Notes: generated by a model from the sequence alone, not told the origin. Numbered from the stretch's first letter, positions 8,351 to 18,445 are shown. The stretch: 64,000 nt of DNA from Palsa-504 sp963800415 (GCA_963800415.1 CAWDBS010000040.1:62001-126000), one strand, 5' to 3'. A program made the numbers and translations.

Positions 8351-9181
8351 ATGGTGACAGCCGCCGGGGCCAGTGCCCAGCCAGGCAGTGCTCAACCGGC
8401 CAGTGCCCAGCCAGGTCGGGCCACGCTGGCGTCGGTGCGCAACGCCGCCCGGGTGCTGCGCGCGTTCTCCCGGGCCGGCCAGGAGCTCGGCATCACCGAA
8501 CTCTCCCGCCAGCTCGGCCTGGGCAAGAGTACGGTGCACCGGCTGGTGACCACGCTGACGGCCGAACGGCTGCTCGAGCGGGGCAGCACCCCGGGCCGGT
8601 ACCGCCTCGGCCTGGTCCTGTACGAGCTGGGCAGCCGGGTCACCGAGCACGTAGACCTGCACCAGGCGGCGCTGCCGGTGCTCACCACGCTGCGGCACGA
8701 GACCGGTGAGATGGTGCACGTGGCCGTGCTCGACGGGCTCGAGGTGGTGTACGTCGAACGGCTGGAGAGCCACACCATGCTGCCGATCTTCCGCCAGGTC
8801 GGGCACCGGCTGCCGGCGCACTGGACGAGCTCGGGGAAGGTCCTGCTCGCGGCGCTGGCGCCGGACGAGCTGAGCACGCGGCTCGCGGACTGGCGGCCGG
8901 TGGCCCAGACACCGTGGACCATCACCGATAAGAACCGGCTGATGGCCGAGCTGGCGGCGGTGGCTCAGCGCGGCTGGGCGCAGAACAACGAGGAGGGACA
9001 CCTCGGCATCGTCTCGGTGGGCGCGCCGATCCGCGGCCGGGACGGCCAGGTCATGGCCGCCGTCTCCGTCGTCGGCGACAGCGCCCGGATGCGCACGATG
9101 ATGCGCCGGGCCACCGCGCTGGTGGTCGAGTCGGCCCGCATCATCTCCGGTCGGCTGGGCTACAGCTCTCCGTCGGCTTAG
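8351..9181 (+). CDS. IclR-family transcriptional regulator
   Basis: This 276-residue protein has an N-terminal winged helix (LGITELSRQLGLGKSTVHRLVTTL, residues ~50-75) and a C-terminal IclR effector domain (ETGEMVHVAVLDGLEVVYV; NNEEGHLGIVSVGAPIRG). The first ~25 residues are a SAQP-rich repeat. The family commonly senses aromatic acids or their metabolites. Divergent placement suggests it controls the dikinase-Rieske operon. The start is ATG after ACGGTGAGGC, with a weak ribosome-binding site. Confidence 0.9.
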   Translation: MVTAAGASAQPGSAQPASAQPGRATLASVRNAARVLRAFSRAGQELGITELSRQLGLGKSTVHRLVTTLTAERLLERGSTPGRYRLGLVLYELGSRVTEHVDLHQAALPVLTTLRHETGEMVHVAVLDGLEVVYVERLESHTMLPIFRQVGHRLPAHWTSSGKVLLAALAPDELSTRLADWRPVAQTPWTITDKNRLMAELAAVAQRGWAQNNEEGHLGIVSVGAPIRGRDGQVMAAVSVVGDSARMRTMMRRATALVVESARIISGRLGYSSPSA

Positions 9182-9229
9182 CTCAACAATTGGGACCTAA
9201 CGGACCGGGTATCCGCCCTTCCGTCACTG

Positions 9230-9981
9230 TCAGTGGATTCCGCGGTGGCCGCCCGCGTCCAGGTACAGCACGCTGCCGTGCAGCACGTCGGCCTCGGGGT
9301 CGAGGAGCAGCTCCACGGCCCAGGCCAGCTCGTCAGCGGTCGGCAGCCGGCCCAGCGAATTCTGCGCCACGTACTCCTGCCAGACCTCCTCCTCGGCCGC
9401 GCCCCGCTCGGCGGCGACCGCGGCCACGATGCGGCGCAGCCTGGGCGTGTCGGCCGGACCCGGGCTGAGCGTGTGCGTGGTCACCCCGCGGGGCCCGTAG
9501 AGCAGGCTGATCTGGCGCATCAGGTTGAACACGGCGGCGTTGACCGCGCCGGGGCCGGCCTCGTGCGCGCGCGGCTCCAGGCCGAGCGAGCCGGCGAACG
9601 TCACGAACCGCGACCCTGGGCCCAGCCGGTCGCGGACCGCGTGCAGCAGCCGCAGCAGGCCGCCGACCTTGATGTTGCTGCCGGCCGCCAGCGCGTCCGG
9701 ATCGATGCTGTCCGCCGAGCCGCGGACCGGCAGCCCGGCCGCGAAGACCGCCATCCGCACTGGCCCGGTCAGCGCCGAGCCGATGGCCTGGATCGCGTCG
9801 TTGCTCCCGATGTCGGCCGGGCAGGGCGTGATCAGGTCACTGACGGACGCGAGCTCGTCCAGGTCGGCCTTCCCGCGCGCCACTGCGAGCACCCGCAGGC
9901 CGCGCCGGGTCAGCCGCCGACCACGGCCTGCCCGATGGCGCCGGTCGCCCCGACGACAACCGTTTGCTCAGGAGTGGTCAC
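9230..9981 (-). pseudogene. SDR-like protein, frameshifted
   Basis: The gene starts with GTG at 9981, overlapping the tautomerase stop as GTGA. It encodes TPEQTVVVGATGAIGQAVVGG (nucleotide-binding GxxGxxG) and then meets TGA at 9910-9912. The remaining Rossmann sequence (LTRRGLRVLAVARG onward, 9230-9913) continues in another frame, as if one base were missing near 9913. The usual catalytic YxxxK is also absent: the aligned stretch reads AGPGAVNAAVF. It is therefore either a decayed gene, a sequencing error on top of a non-catalytic SDR homologue, or a real two-piece gene. Confidence 0.65.
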
Positions 9982-10217
9982 GTACCCGTGCGCTCGGCGG
10001 TCGCGGCGCGGCGGGCGGCTACCTCGTCGGCGCGGGCCACGTCGGCGGGTACGCCGCCGATGCCCCAGCCTTCCGGCGGGAACTGCGTGATATAGGTGCG
10101 GACCCGCTCGATCGGCGTGTCCAGGATCTCCGCGACCAGCGCGGCGACCCGGCTGTGCAGCTCGCGGATCTTCTCCGGCGGGCGGCCCTCCATGATGTCG
10201 ATGCGGACTAGCGGCAT
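9978..10217 (-). CDS. 4-oxalocrotonate tautomerase-family protein
   Basis: This 79-residue protein starts MPLVRIDIMEGRPPEK, so removal of Met would expose the catalytic Pro1 typical of 4-oxalocrotonate tautomerases, which isomerise 2-hydroxymuconate-type ring-cleavage products. RVRTYITQFPPEGWG matches the family core. The gene lies 9 nt after the HAD gene and overlaps the SDR start, so these genes form one operon (11463 down to 9230). It supports an aromatic-catabolic context. Confidence 0.85.
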   Translation of the reverse strand: MPLVRIDIMEGRPPEKIRELHSRVAALVAEILDTPIERVRTYITQFPPEGWGIGGVPADVARADEVAARRAATAERTGT

Positions 10218-10226
10218 GTCTGCTCC

Positions 10227-11012
10227 TCAGTGTTTGTCGCCTCGGTGTTTGTCGCCTCGGTGTTTGTCGCCTCGGTGTTTGTCGCCTCGGTGTTTGCCGC
10301 CCGGCTGCCGGGGCGGCAGCCGGAGCAGGGTCCTGGCGGTGTCGATGGCGGGCCCGGGGTCGTCCCAGGGCACCTGGACGGCCGTCATGCCCGCCCGGCG
10401 GGCGCCCTCGACGTTCCACGGCATGTCGTCGAGGAACACGATCTGCTCGGCGGGCAGGCCGAGCGCCTCGGCACCCTGGCCGAAGGCGCGCGGATCGGGC
10501 TTCATCACCCCGGTGAGGCTGGCGTCGACGATGACGTCGAACAGTTTCAGGTGCTCCTGCTGCTCGACCCAGCCCGGGCCGTGGAACGCGGTCATGTCAT
10601 TGGTCAGCGCGCCGAGCCGCAGCCCGGCCGCCTTGACCTCGGTCATCAGGTCGACCATCTCGGCGCGCAGCCAGTCCTGCCGGGGCAGTTCGTACAGCCG
10701 GCGCATCATGGCCCGGGTATCCCAGGGCTCGCCCACCGCGGCCCCGAACTCCGCGGCTCGCTGTGCCCAGTACTGCCGTTCGGTCACCTGGCGGCGCAGC
10801 ATCTGCTGCCACAGCTCGTCCCGGTCGCTGGCCACCCCGCCGATCCGCTCGAGCACCGGCCGCATCGCGGGCTCGCTCTCGGCGAGCCGCCCCACCAGGT
10901 GCATGGCGGTGCTGTGCACCACGCCGCCGATGTCGAGCAGCAGCCCACCTGGGCGGGCCGCGGCGTGGCCGCGCGGGCGTTCCGCGCCCGGTACCTCAGC
11001 TGCTGGCGGCAT
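10227..11012 (-). CDS. HAD-superfamily hydrolase with C-terminal KHRGD repeats
   Basis: This 261-residue HAD IA-type protein shows motif I LLLDIGGVV, motif II ALTND, motif III MKPDPRAF and motif IV IVFLDD. The family hydrolyses phosphate esters or other leaving groups; in this cluster a phosphatase for an aryl-phosphate intermediate is a reasonable inference. Motif I lacks the second Asp of the classical DxD phosphatase signature, which weakens that. The C-terminus is a run of five KHRGD-type units encoded by a 15-bp tandem repeat. The ATG overlaps the upstream NTF2 gene by 17 nt. Confidence 0.8.
   Translation of the reverse strand: MPPAAEVPGAERPRGHAAARPGGLLLDIGGVVHSTAMHLVGRLAESEPAMRPVLERIGGVASDRDELWQQMLRRQVTERQYWAQRAAEFGAAVGEPWDTRAMMRRLYELPRQDWLRAEMVDLMTEVKAAGLRLGALTNDMTAFHGPGWVEQQEHLKLFDVIVDASLTGVMKPDPRAFGQGAEALGLPAEQIVFLDDMPWNVEGARRAGMTAVQVPWDDPGPAIDTARTLLRLPPRQPGGKHRGDKHRGDKHRGDKHRGDKH
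10231..10305. repeat. 15-bp tandem repeat encoding KHRGD units
   Basis: Four exact TGTTTGTCGCCTCGG copies start at 10231, 10246, 10261 and 10276, with a degenerate fifth at 10291. They form the 3' end of the HAD gene and keep its frame. Confidence 0.9.
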
Positions 11013-11463
11013 AACCGCGCTCGGCGTAGGGGTACCCGGCGAGCTCCAGCCGGCCCAGGCCCGCCGCCTGCGGCGAGGCGTAGTACGCGCGGATCTCGGT
11101 GATCAGCCCGCTGTCCGGGTCGAAGTGGTACCACTCGTCGCCGCGCAGCACCACGCCGGCCTTGGTCTTCTCGTGCGTCCACTCGATCACCGCCCGGTCG
11201 GTGTCCGGGTCGCAGATGATCTCGTCCACGGTCCAGTGCGAGCCCAGCGTCTGCACCGCCCAGGACCACTTCGCGCCGATGGTATGGCCGCCGCGGAACG
11301 GTCCCTCGTACATGTCCGGCGGGAAGTAGTGCACCGCGCCCGGCGCGAAGTACTTGGCCACCGCGTCGGCGTCGCCCGAGTTGCAGGCGTCGAAGTAGCC
11401 GCGGATGACCTCTTCCATCCGCTGCGCCTTGGCTTCCCGGTTACTGGTCCGCGCATCTGTCAC
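10996..11463 (-). CDS. SnoaL/NTF2-like protein
   Basis: This 155-residue protein has a SnoaL-like cone fold pattern: VIRGYFDACNSGDADAVAKYF at the N-terminus, then FAPGAVHYFPP, then ITEIRAYY near the end. Members include polyketide cyclases, dehydratases and non-catalytic ligand binders. It is the first gene of the minus-strand operon with the HAD, tautomerase and SDR genes, all suited to small cyclic or aromatic substrates. No substrate can be read from the sequence. Confidence 0.75.
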   Translation of the reverse strand: MTDARTSNREAKAQRMEEVIRGYFDACNSGDADAVAKYFAPGAVHYFPPDMYEGPFRGGHTIGAKWSWAVQTLGSHWTVDEIICDPDTDRAVIEWTHEKTKAGVVLRGDEWYHFDPDSGLITEIRAYYASPQAAGLGRLELAGYPYAERGYAASS

Positions 11464-11582
11464 AGGACCGAGCCTAGGTGGTCACCGCCTGGCCAACGAG
11501 GGCGTGTTCCGCATGCAGAAACGGGCGGTCATCCCGCCTCTACCGGAAAGCGCTCCGAGCAGCCTGGCAGCGCCGGGCGGGC

Positions 11583-12434
11583 TTAGCGGCCGCCGCGCTC
11601 GCGCAGCGCCCGGACGTCCTCGGCGATCCGGAACCTGACGACAAACGATTCCAGGACCAGCCGCCAGATCGCCATCACGATGATGATGAACAGCGGGTCC
11701 CCGATGACCAGCGTCAGGAAGCCGAACGCTGCGCCCAGCCGGAACGCGACGAGCGTGTACACCAGTGCGGTGATCGAGGCCAGCACCAGGATCAGGATGT
11801 AGAGCCCCTTGATGATCTTGGTGGTCACGAACGACGTGAAGCTGAAGTCGAACAGTGCGCCCAGGAAGCCCCGTGCGTCGGCGGCCTGCGGCATCCCCAT
11901 CGGCGGCGGCCCCACGGGCTGTGCATCGGCCGGTGGCGTCGCGCCCTGCTCGTAACCGCCTTGCCCGTAACCGCCCTGCCCGTAACCGCCCTGCCCGTAA
12001 CCGCCCTGCCCGTAACCGCCCTGCCCGAACCCGGCCTGTCCCGGTGCACCTTGTCCCGGTCCGCCCTGGGCCGGTGTGCCCTGCCAGATCGGGGTGGTCG
12101 GCATGCCCGGCCCGGCCGCGCCCGCGTGACCGGGCGTCCCCGGCGTGGGCCGCGCGGCGCCAGCCCCGCCCTGACCAGCACCGCCCTGACCAGCACCGCC
12201 CTGACCAGCACCGCCCTGACCAGCACCGCCCTGACCAGCACCGCCCTGACCGGGGTTCCCGTAGCCCGAGCCGCCCTGGCCCGGCACTCCCGAACCTGGC
12301 CGAGAGGATCCGGGTGCGCCCGCACCGTAATACTGCTCGCCGGCGTACTGCTCGCCGGCGTACTGCTCGCCGGGGACGTAGCCGCCGCGGTTCCAATCGT
12401 CGGACCGGCCCTGGCCTGATGATTGCTCTGTCAT
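11583..12434 (-). CDS. DUF4282-type membrane protein with Gly/Gln/Tyr-rich N-terminus
   Basis: This 283-residue protein has a hydrophilic N-terminal ~170 residues dominated by GQGGA and GQGGY pentapeptides, encoded by 15-bp tandem repeats at about 11950-12035 and 12170-12250. It is followed by two membrane segments (YILILVLASITALVYTLVAF and PLFIIIVMAIWRLVLESF) ending RIAEDVRALRERGGR, the DUF4282 pattern. The ATG at 12434 is preceded by GTGGGGGG; the longer frame upstream lacks a ribosome-binding site. The function of the family is unknown. Confidence 0.75.
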   Translation of the reverse strand: MTEQSSGQGRSDDWNRGGYVPGEQYAGEQYAGEQYYGAGAPGSSRPGSGVPGQGGSGYGNPGQGGAGQGGAGQGGAGQGGAGQGGAGQGGAGAARPTPGTPGHAGAAGPGMPTTPIWQGTPAQGGPGQGAPGQAGFGQGGYGQGGYGQGGYGQGGYGQGGYEQGATPPADAQPVGPPPMGMPQAADARGFLGALFDFSFTSFVTTKIIKGLYILILVLASITALVYTLVAFRLGAAFGFLTLVIGDPLFIIIVMAIWRLVLESFVVRFRIAEDVRALRERGGR

Positions 12435-14012
12435 CAACCCCCCACAGGGAATTCCGTCATATCTGGGCCACCCTACCCGCCCGGCTGCGCCGCCGTGCCC
12501 GGCACGGAAATCGCCGGGCCCGGACATCACCGGCCGGCGACGCTTACCCGGCCCGCAGCCGGAGCCCGCGCGGCGTGGGCCGGAACCCGGCCGCCTCGAG
12601 GGCCTGCGTCAGCGGCGAATCGCCGCCGGCCCGCTCCCCGTCGGCGCGTTCCACGGTCAGCCGCCCGAGCGCGCCGTTCCGGACGGCGGCGGCCAGCGCC
12701 GCCGCGCTCAGCGCCAGCCGTTCCGGATCGTCAGTCCAGGACAGCAGGGTCCGGCCGCCGCGCTCGACGTACAGCACCAGCGCCCCGTCCACCAGCACGG
12801 TCAGCGCGCCCGCCTTGCGTCCCGGCCGGTGCGAGGCGAGCGTCTCGCCGGGGCGGTCCGGCCAGGGCAGCGCCGCCCCGTAGGGCTGAGCCGGATCCGC
12901 CGCGGCAAGTACTACCGCCCGTTCGGCCGAAGGCCCTGCTAGCCGGGGAACCGTCCCCCCCAGACCCCCGCGGCCCTGGGCCCGCATCCGGTCCACCGCC
13001 CCGGGCAGCGCGAACTGCGCTCCGCCGAGGCCCTCGACGAAGTAGCCGCGGCGGCACTGGCCGGCCTCCTCCATCGCCCGCAGCACCGGGTACACCGCGG
13101 CGAAGCCGCCCGTGATCCGCTCGGCGGCCACCGCGCCCCTGGTCAGCACGCCGTGCCGCTCGAGCAGCGTCAGCGCGAGCGCGTGCGCCCGCAGCGTGGG
13201 ATCGGCGTCGTCCCGGGCGGGCAGCAGCGACCACCGGCCGCTGACCGTCGGCGGTCCGGTACGGGTCGGCATGGACGGCCGGCCGAAGCCGTACCGGCCC
13301 GCGGCCCGGCGCGGGCGCGGGGCGGTCGCGGCGGGCGCGGCCGCCCGTCGCTGGCCGCCGCCGAGCAGCAACCGGAGCGGCCCGAGCGTGTCGTTGGTGA
13401 GCCGCCCGGCCCACACCAGGTCCCAGATCGCGTCCGCGACCTCGCCATCGGTAGGTGGCAGAGCCGCGGGCAGCGGGCCGTCCAGCCCCGAACCTGAACA
13501 CAGGGTGCCGACCCGGTCGCTGAGCATGCGGAAGAACAGCGCGCCGCCCCCGCTCAGCGCCTCGAGGACCGCCGAATGCAGCGGGGTCATGCTCACCTCG
13601 GCCGGCTCGGGCAGCAGCAGCGGCGCGCTGTCGGCGGGCGCGAGCACCAGCCAGCCGTCGCCGCCGGGCAGCGCGCCGGCCCCGGACCAGACGATCTCGC
13701 CCGCCGAGGTCAGCTCGTCGAGAAGGGCGGGGGAGTAGCCCGGTACCCGCCCGGGCAGCACCAGCGTCTCCAGGGCCGAGGCCGGCACTGGCGCGCCGCC
13801 CAGCCGCTCCAGTACCTCCAGGACCGCGCCCGCATCCGCGCGCCGACTGCCAGATCCGGGCTTGCCCGAGCCGGAGCCGCCGATCCCGTGCCAGGCGGGC
13901 AGGAACCGGGCCAGCACCTCGGGCGGCACCGGCTCCGCCTCCTGGCGCAGCCGGGCCAGGCAGCGCCGCCGCAGCAGCCGCAGCACCTCGGCGTCGCACC
14001 ACTCGGTGCCCC

Positions 14013-14062
14013 GTGCTACCGGCAACTGTGCTACCGGCAACTGTGCCGCGGGCAACTGCGCC
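14013..14062. repeat. 15-bp tandem repeat inside lhr
   Basis: About three units of CTACCGGCAACTGTG, the third degenerate, encode AQLPV/AQLPA pentapeptides in a linker of the Lhr C-terminal region. The frame is kept. Confidence 0.75.
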
Positions 14063-16802
14063 GGCGTCAGCGGCCCGTCGGCGTCGGCCTGCGCGCTGCC
14101 AGCTTGCCCGGTCGGCAGGAACTCGCCCTCCACCACGCGGCCGCTCGCCGCGAGCCGGCGCAGCGTCAGCGTCACCACCGCCACGCCGAGCCCGTACCGT
14201 CCGGCCACCGCGTCGGCGGTGAACGGGCCGTGCGTCCGCGCGTACCTGGCCATCAGGTCGCCGAGCGGATCCGCGACCGGCTCGGTGAACGCCTCGGGCA
14301 CGCCGACCGGCAACGGCACGCCGAGCGCGTCCCGCAGCCGCCCCGCGTCCTCGATCGCGGCCCACATCGGCTGCCCCGCGATCCGCACCTGGATAGTACG
14401 GCGGGCCACCGACAATTCCCCGAGCCAGTCACCCGCGGCCCCGGGATCCTCGCACCGCTGCGCCACCTCGTCCGCGGTCAGCGGCCCGGCCGTGCGCAGC
14501 AGGTCGGCGACGCCCTCCGGGTCGCGGCAGCGGCGGGACGCGGACAGGTGCTGCAGGTCGCGTTCGGCCTCCGCGATGACGGCGGGGTCGAGCAGCTCGC
14601 GCAGCCCGTCGGTGCCGAGCAGCTCGGCCAGCAGCGCGGGATCGAGCGACAGGGCCTGCGCCCGGCGTTCGGCCAGCGGCGCGTCACCTTCGTACATGAA
14701 CGCGCCGACATAGCGGAACAACAGGGATTTACCGAACGGACTGGGTGTCTGCGTCTCCACCTCCACCACGCGCACCCGGCGGGCGGCGATATCCCGCAGC
14801 AGGCCGGTCAGCGCCGGTACGTCGAAGACGTCCCGCAGGCACTCCCGGACGGTCTCGAGCACGATCGGGAACGCCGGGTACTGGCTCGCCACCTCGAGCA
14901 GCTGCGCGGAACGCTGCCGCTGCTGCCACAGCGGCGTGCGGCGGTTCGGCTGGCGGCGGGGCAGCAGCAGCGCCCGGCTGGCGCACTCGCGGAACCTGGA
15001 CGCGAACAGCGCGCTGGCGCCGACCTCGGCGGTGACGAGGTCGCCGACGTCGTCGGGGTCGATCAGCGCGATCCCGGTCGGCGGCGGCTCGTCCGAGTCG
15101 GGCACCCGGATGATGATCCCGTCGTCGGTGTGCAGCGCCTGCACGTCCATGCCGCCGTACCGCTCGCGCAGCCGGGCCGCGATGGCCAGCGCCCACGGCG
15201 CGTGCACCCGGTCGCCGTACGGGCTGTGCAGTACCACCCGCCAGTCGCCGAGCTCATCCCGGAACCGCTCCACCACCAGGGTCCGGTCGTCGGGCACGTA
15301 ACCGGTGGCCGCGCGCTGGTCGGCGAGGTACCTGATCAGGTTGCGCGCGGCCAGCTCGTCCAGGCCGGCCTGCTCCAGCTTGGCGGTGGCCTCCTGCTCC
15401 CCACCCACCTCCCCTGCCCCCATCATCGCGGACAGCTCGCGGCAGGCCGCCCCGATGGCCCGGCCGAGCTCGGCGGGCCGCCCCGGGGTGTCGCCGTGCC
15501 AGAACGGCAGCTTGCCGGGTTGCCCGGGCGCGGGCGTGACCAGCACCCGGTCGGGCGTGATGTCCTCGATCCGCCAGGAGCTGGCGCCGAGCACGAACAC
15601 GTCGCCGATCCGCGACTCGTACACCATCTCCTCGTCGAGTTCCCCGACCCGGCGCGGCTGCCGGCTGGTGTCCGACGCGAGGAACACGCCGAACAGGCCG
15701 CGGTCGGGAATGGTGCCGCCGCTGGTGACGGCGAGCCGCTGCGCACCGGGCCGGGCCCTGACGGTGCCCGCCACCCGGTCCCAGACGATGCGCGGCCGCA
15801 GCCCGGCGAACTCCTCGCTCGGGTAGCGCCCGGCCAGCATGTCCAGCACGGCCTCGAAGATCGGCCTGGTCAGCCCGCTGAACGGCGCGGCCTTGCGGAT
15901 CGTCTGCTCGAGCTCGTCCACCAGCCAGTCGTCAAGCGCCGTCATCGCGATGATCTGCTGGGCCAGCACGTCCAGCGGGTTGTGCGGGATCTTCAGTTCC
16001 TCGATCGCGCCTGCCCGCATCCGTTCGGCCACCACGGCCGCCTGGACCAGGTCGCCCTGGTACTTGGGGAAGATGATGCCGCGGGAGACGTCGCCGACGT
16101 TGTGCCCGGCCCGGCCGACCCGCTGCAGCCCGCTGGCCACCGAAGGCGGCGCCTCGACCTGGACGACCAGGTCCACCGCGCCCATGTCGATGCCGAGCTC
16201 CAGGCTGGACGTGGCCACCACGGCGGGCAGCCGGCCCGCCTTGAGCGCTTCCTCGATCTCCGCCCGCTCCTGCCGCGACACCGAGCCGTGGTGCGCCCGG
16301 GCCACTTCCGCGGGCGCGCCCGCCCAGCGGTGTACCCGACGCCGGCCTGCGCCATCATCTCGGCTGGCATCCCGGCCGTCGGCCGGTTGGCCTGACCCTG
16401 CCCGCCTGGGCCTGCCGTCTCCCGCAAGCGGCTCAGCTGGCTTCCTCGGCGGCCTCGGCCCGCTCGGCGGCCAGCTCGTTCAGCCGGCCGCACAGCCGCT
16501 CGGCCAGCCGCCGCGAGTTCGCGAACACGATCGTGGACTTGTGCTGCTCGATCAGGTCGAGCACCCGTTCCTCGACGTGCGGCCAGATCGAGCGCCGCGG
16601 CGCAGGGCTCTCCTCGTCCTCGCCGCCGCCGCGACCCGGCATGGTGTCCAGCTCGGTCATGTCCTCGACCGGGACGACGACCTGCAGTTCGATGCGCTTG
16701 GGGCTGGGCGGCTGCACGATGGTGACCGCGCGGGTGCCGCCGAGGAACGTGGCCACCTCCTCGGCCGGCCGCACCGTCGCGGACAGGCCCACCCGCTGAT
16801 TG

Positions 16803-16869
16803 CCTCGGGGGGGCGCCCCCTCTGACCCCCCCGCTCCTGGCGGGACCCATCCCCCCAGACCCCCCTTAG
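16803..16869. other. Short GC-rich insert in lhr
   Basis: Between the codons for ALSLERLDA and QRVGLSATV lies a block of G and C runs, including CCCCCCAGACCCCCC. A similar CCCCCCCAGACCCCC tract occurs in-frame at about 12956 in the same gene. Other Lhr proteins have only a few residues here, so this looks like a small mobile palindromic or GC-rich repeat, or a misassembled homopolymer tract. Confidence 0.55.
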
Positions 16870-17577
16870 GGCGTCCAGGCGCTCCAGGGAAAGGGCCAGG
16901 TGGGCGCCGCGCTTGTTGCCCGCGACCGCGTGCACCTCGTCCACGATGATCGTCTCGACCCCGCGCAGGGTCTCCCTGGCCTGCGAGGTGAGCAGCAGGA
17001 AAAGCGACTCCGGGGTGGTGATGAGGATGTCCGGCGGCTTGCTGACCAGCTTCCTGCGCTCGTCGGCGGCGGTGTCGCCGGTGCGCACCGCCACGCTGAT
17101 GTCCGGCTCGTCCAGGCCCAGCCGGTGCGCGGCGTGCCTGATCCCGGTCAGCGGGGCGCGCAGGTTCCGCTCGATATCCACCGCCAGCGCCTTGAGCGGG
17201 GAGACATAGAGCACCCGGGTACGCCGCTTCGCCTTCGGGTCCGCGGGCGGCGGCAGCGCCGCCAGCTTGTCGATCGCCCACAAGAACGCGGCCAGCGTCT
17301 TGCCCGAACCGGTCGGCGCGACGACCAGCGTGTCCTCGCCCTTGCCGATCGCCTGCCACGCTCCGGCCTGGGCCTGCGTCGGCTCGGCGAACGCCCCTTC
17401 GAACCACGCCCGGGTGGACGGCGAAAATCCGTCAAGTGCATCGGTGCCGGTCACGGGCGACTCTACTGCCATGCTCCCATACTGCCTTGCCCCACCGACA
17501 TTTCTGGCCGGCCGTGCAGTAGTCCAGTAGTCTCGGCTGCACCCGGAACGAGAACGCGAACATGGCGGGGTGGCGGC

Positions 17578-18332
17578 ATGGGGTTGTCCCGGCAGACGCC
17601 GCTGGCGGCGCTCATCATCGCGGTCCTGCTGGTCTGCGGTCCTGCTGGCGGGGTGCGGCGCCGGTTCGCCCGGTCAGCCGCCATCGACGGCCAAGGCCAG
17701 CGTGGTCGCGACCGGATCGCCGCCGGCGCAGCCCTCGGCGCCAGCGGCCCGCGCGACTCCGCGAGCCAGCGCCACCGCGTCCCCGGTGTCGCTGCCGGTG
17801 GCGCCGGGCGCGGGCGCCCTGCCGCAGACCCGCGCCTTCCCGAGCACCGGCTCGACTGCCTTCCGCCATGCGATGGCCGATCTGTGGCTGGCGGTGACCA
17901 CGGGAAACCCGCGGTTCGGCCTGCCCGCCTTCTTCCCCGTAGGCCGCGTACAAGCAGGTGAAGGCGATCCCGTATCCCGCCGCTGACTGGCAGGACCGGC
18001 TCTGGTACGACTTCACCCTCGACGTCCGCGCGGCGCACGGCCTGCTCGGCCCGGGGGCGCGCCTGGTCCGGGTCATCGTGCCGGCCGCCGACGCGGCCTG
18101 GGTCTACCCAGGCGCCTGCTACAACTCGGTCGGCTACTGGCACGTCCCCGGCGCCCGCGTCGTCTACCGCGAGCACGGTCAGGAACGGTCGTTCGGCATC
18201 GCCTCGCTGATCTCCTGGCGGGGCGTGTGGTACGTGGTCCACTTCGGCGCCGTGCTGCGCAGCGTGGTGACCGGGGTCGTCGATCAGCCCGCCGTCGGCC
18301 AGGGCATCCCGGGACCACCGGGCGGCTGCTGA
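17578..18332 (+). pseudogene. Lipoprotein gene broken by a 16-bp duplication
   Basis: From ATG 17578 the frame reads MGLSRQTPLAALIIAVLL and then leaves the lipoprotein frame. A direct duplication (GCGGTCCTGCTGG at 17620 and again at 17636, period 16) causes the shift; removing one unit gives a clean lipobox LLAGCGAG. The second frame runs to about 17942, and a third (KQVKAIPYPAADWQDRLWY ... SWRGVWYVVHFG) runs to 18332. The intact product would be about 250 residues, secreted and lipid-anchored, with a Ser/Pro/Ala linker and a C-terminal domain of unknown function (PGACYNSVGYWHVPGAR). Confidence 0.7.
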
Positions 18333-18445
18333 TCGGTCCCATGCCAGCGACCGGCCCCGTGCACGTATCGCGCGGGCGGCGTGCGGACCCATAAACTGCG
18401 CATTATCGCGCAGGTGACTTGCGCGTTACCGGAAGGTCTGATCGC

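Larger units (their letters stand above)
12544..17472 (-). pseudogene. lhr: Lhr-type DEAD/DEAH helicase, interrupted
   Basis: The gene encodes a large Lhr-like ATP-dependent helicase, about 1,600 residues if whole. Part 1 (from ATG 17472) carries Walker A VVAPTGSGKTLAAF, SPLKALAVD, TTPESLF and DEVHAVAGNKRG. A 67-bp GC-rich insert (16803-16869) then breaks the frame. Part 2 resumes with VGLSATVRPAEEV and ends at a stop at 16433; a short stretch with MPAEMMAQAGVGYTAG lies in a third frame. Part 3 (12544-16305) holds AHHGSVSR, SSLELGIDMG, QRVGRAGH and the long Lhr C-terminal region. The breaks mean inactivation or assembly errors. Lhr enzymes act in DNA repair. Confidence 0.8.

Noticed and set aside
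8682..9001. Minus-strand frames over the IclR gene
   Set aside because: Shadow of a clear IclR coding sequence.
13576..16395. A 939-codon open frame on + opposite lhr
   Set aside because: It is an antisense shadow of the helicase with no domain-like pattern or ribosome-binding site.
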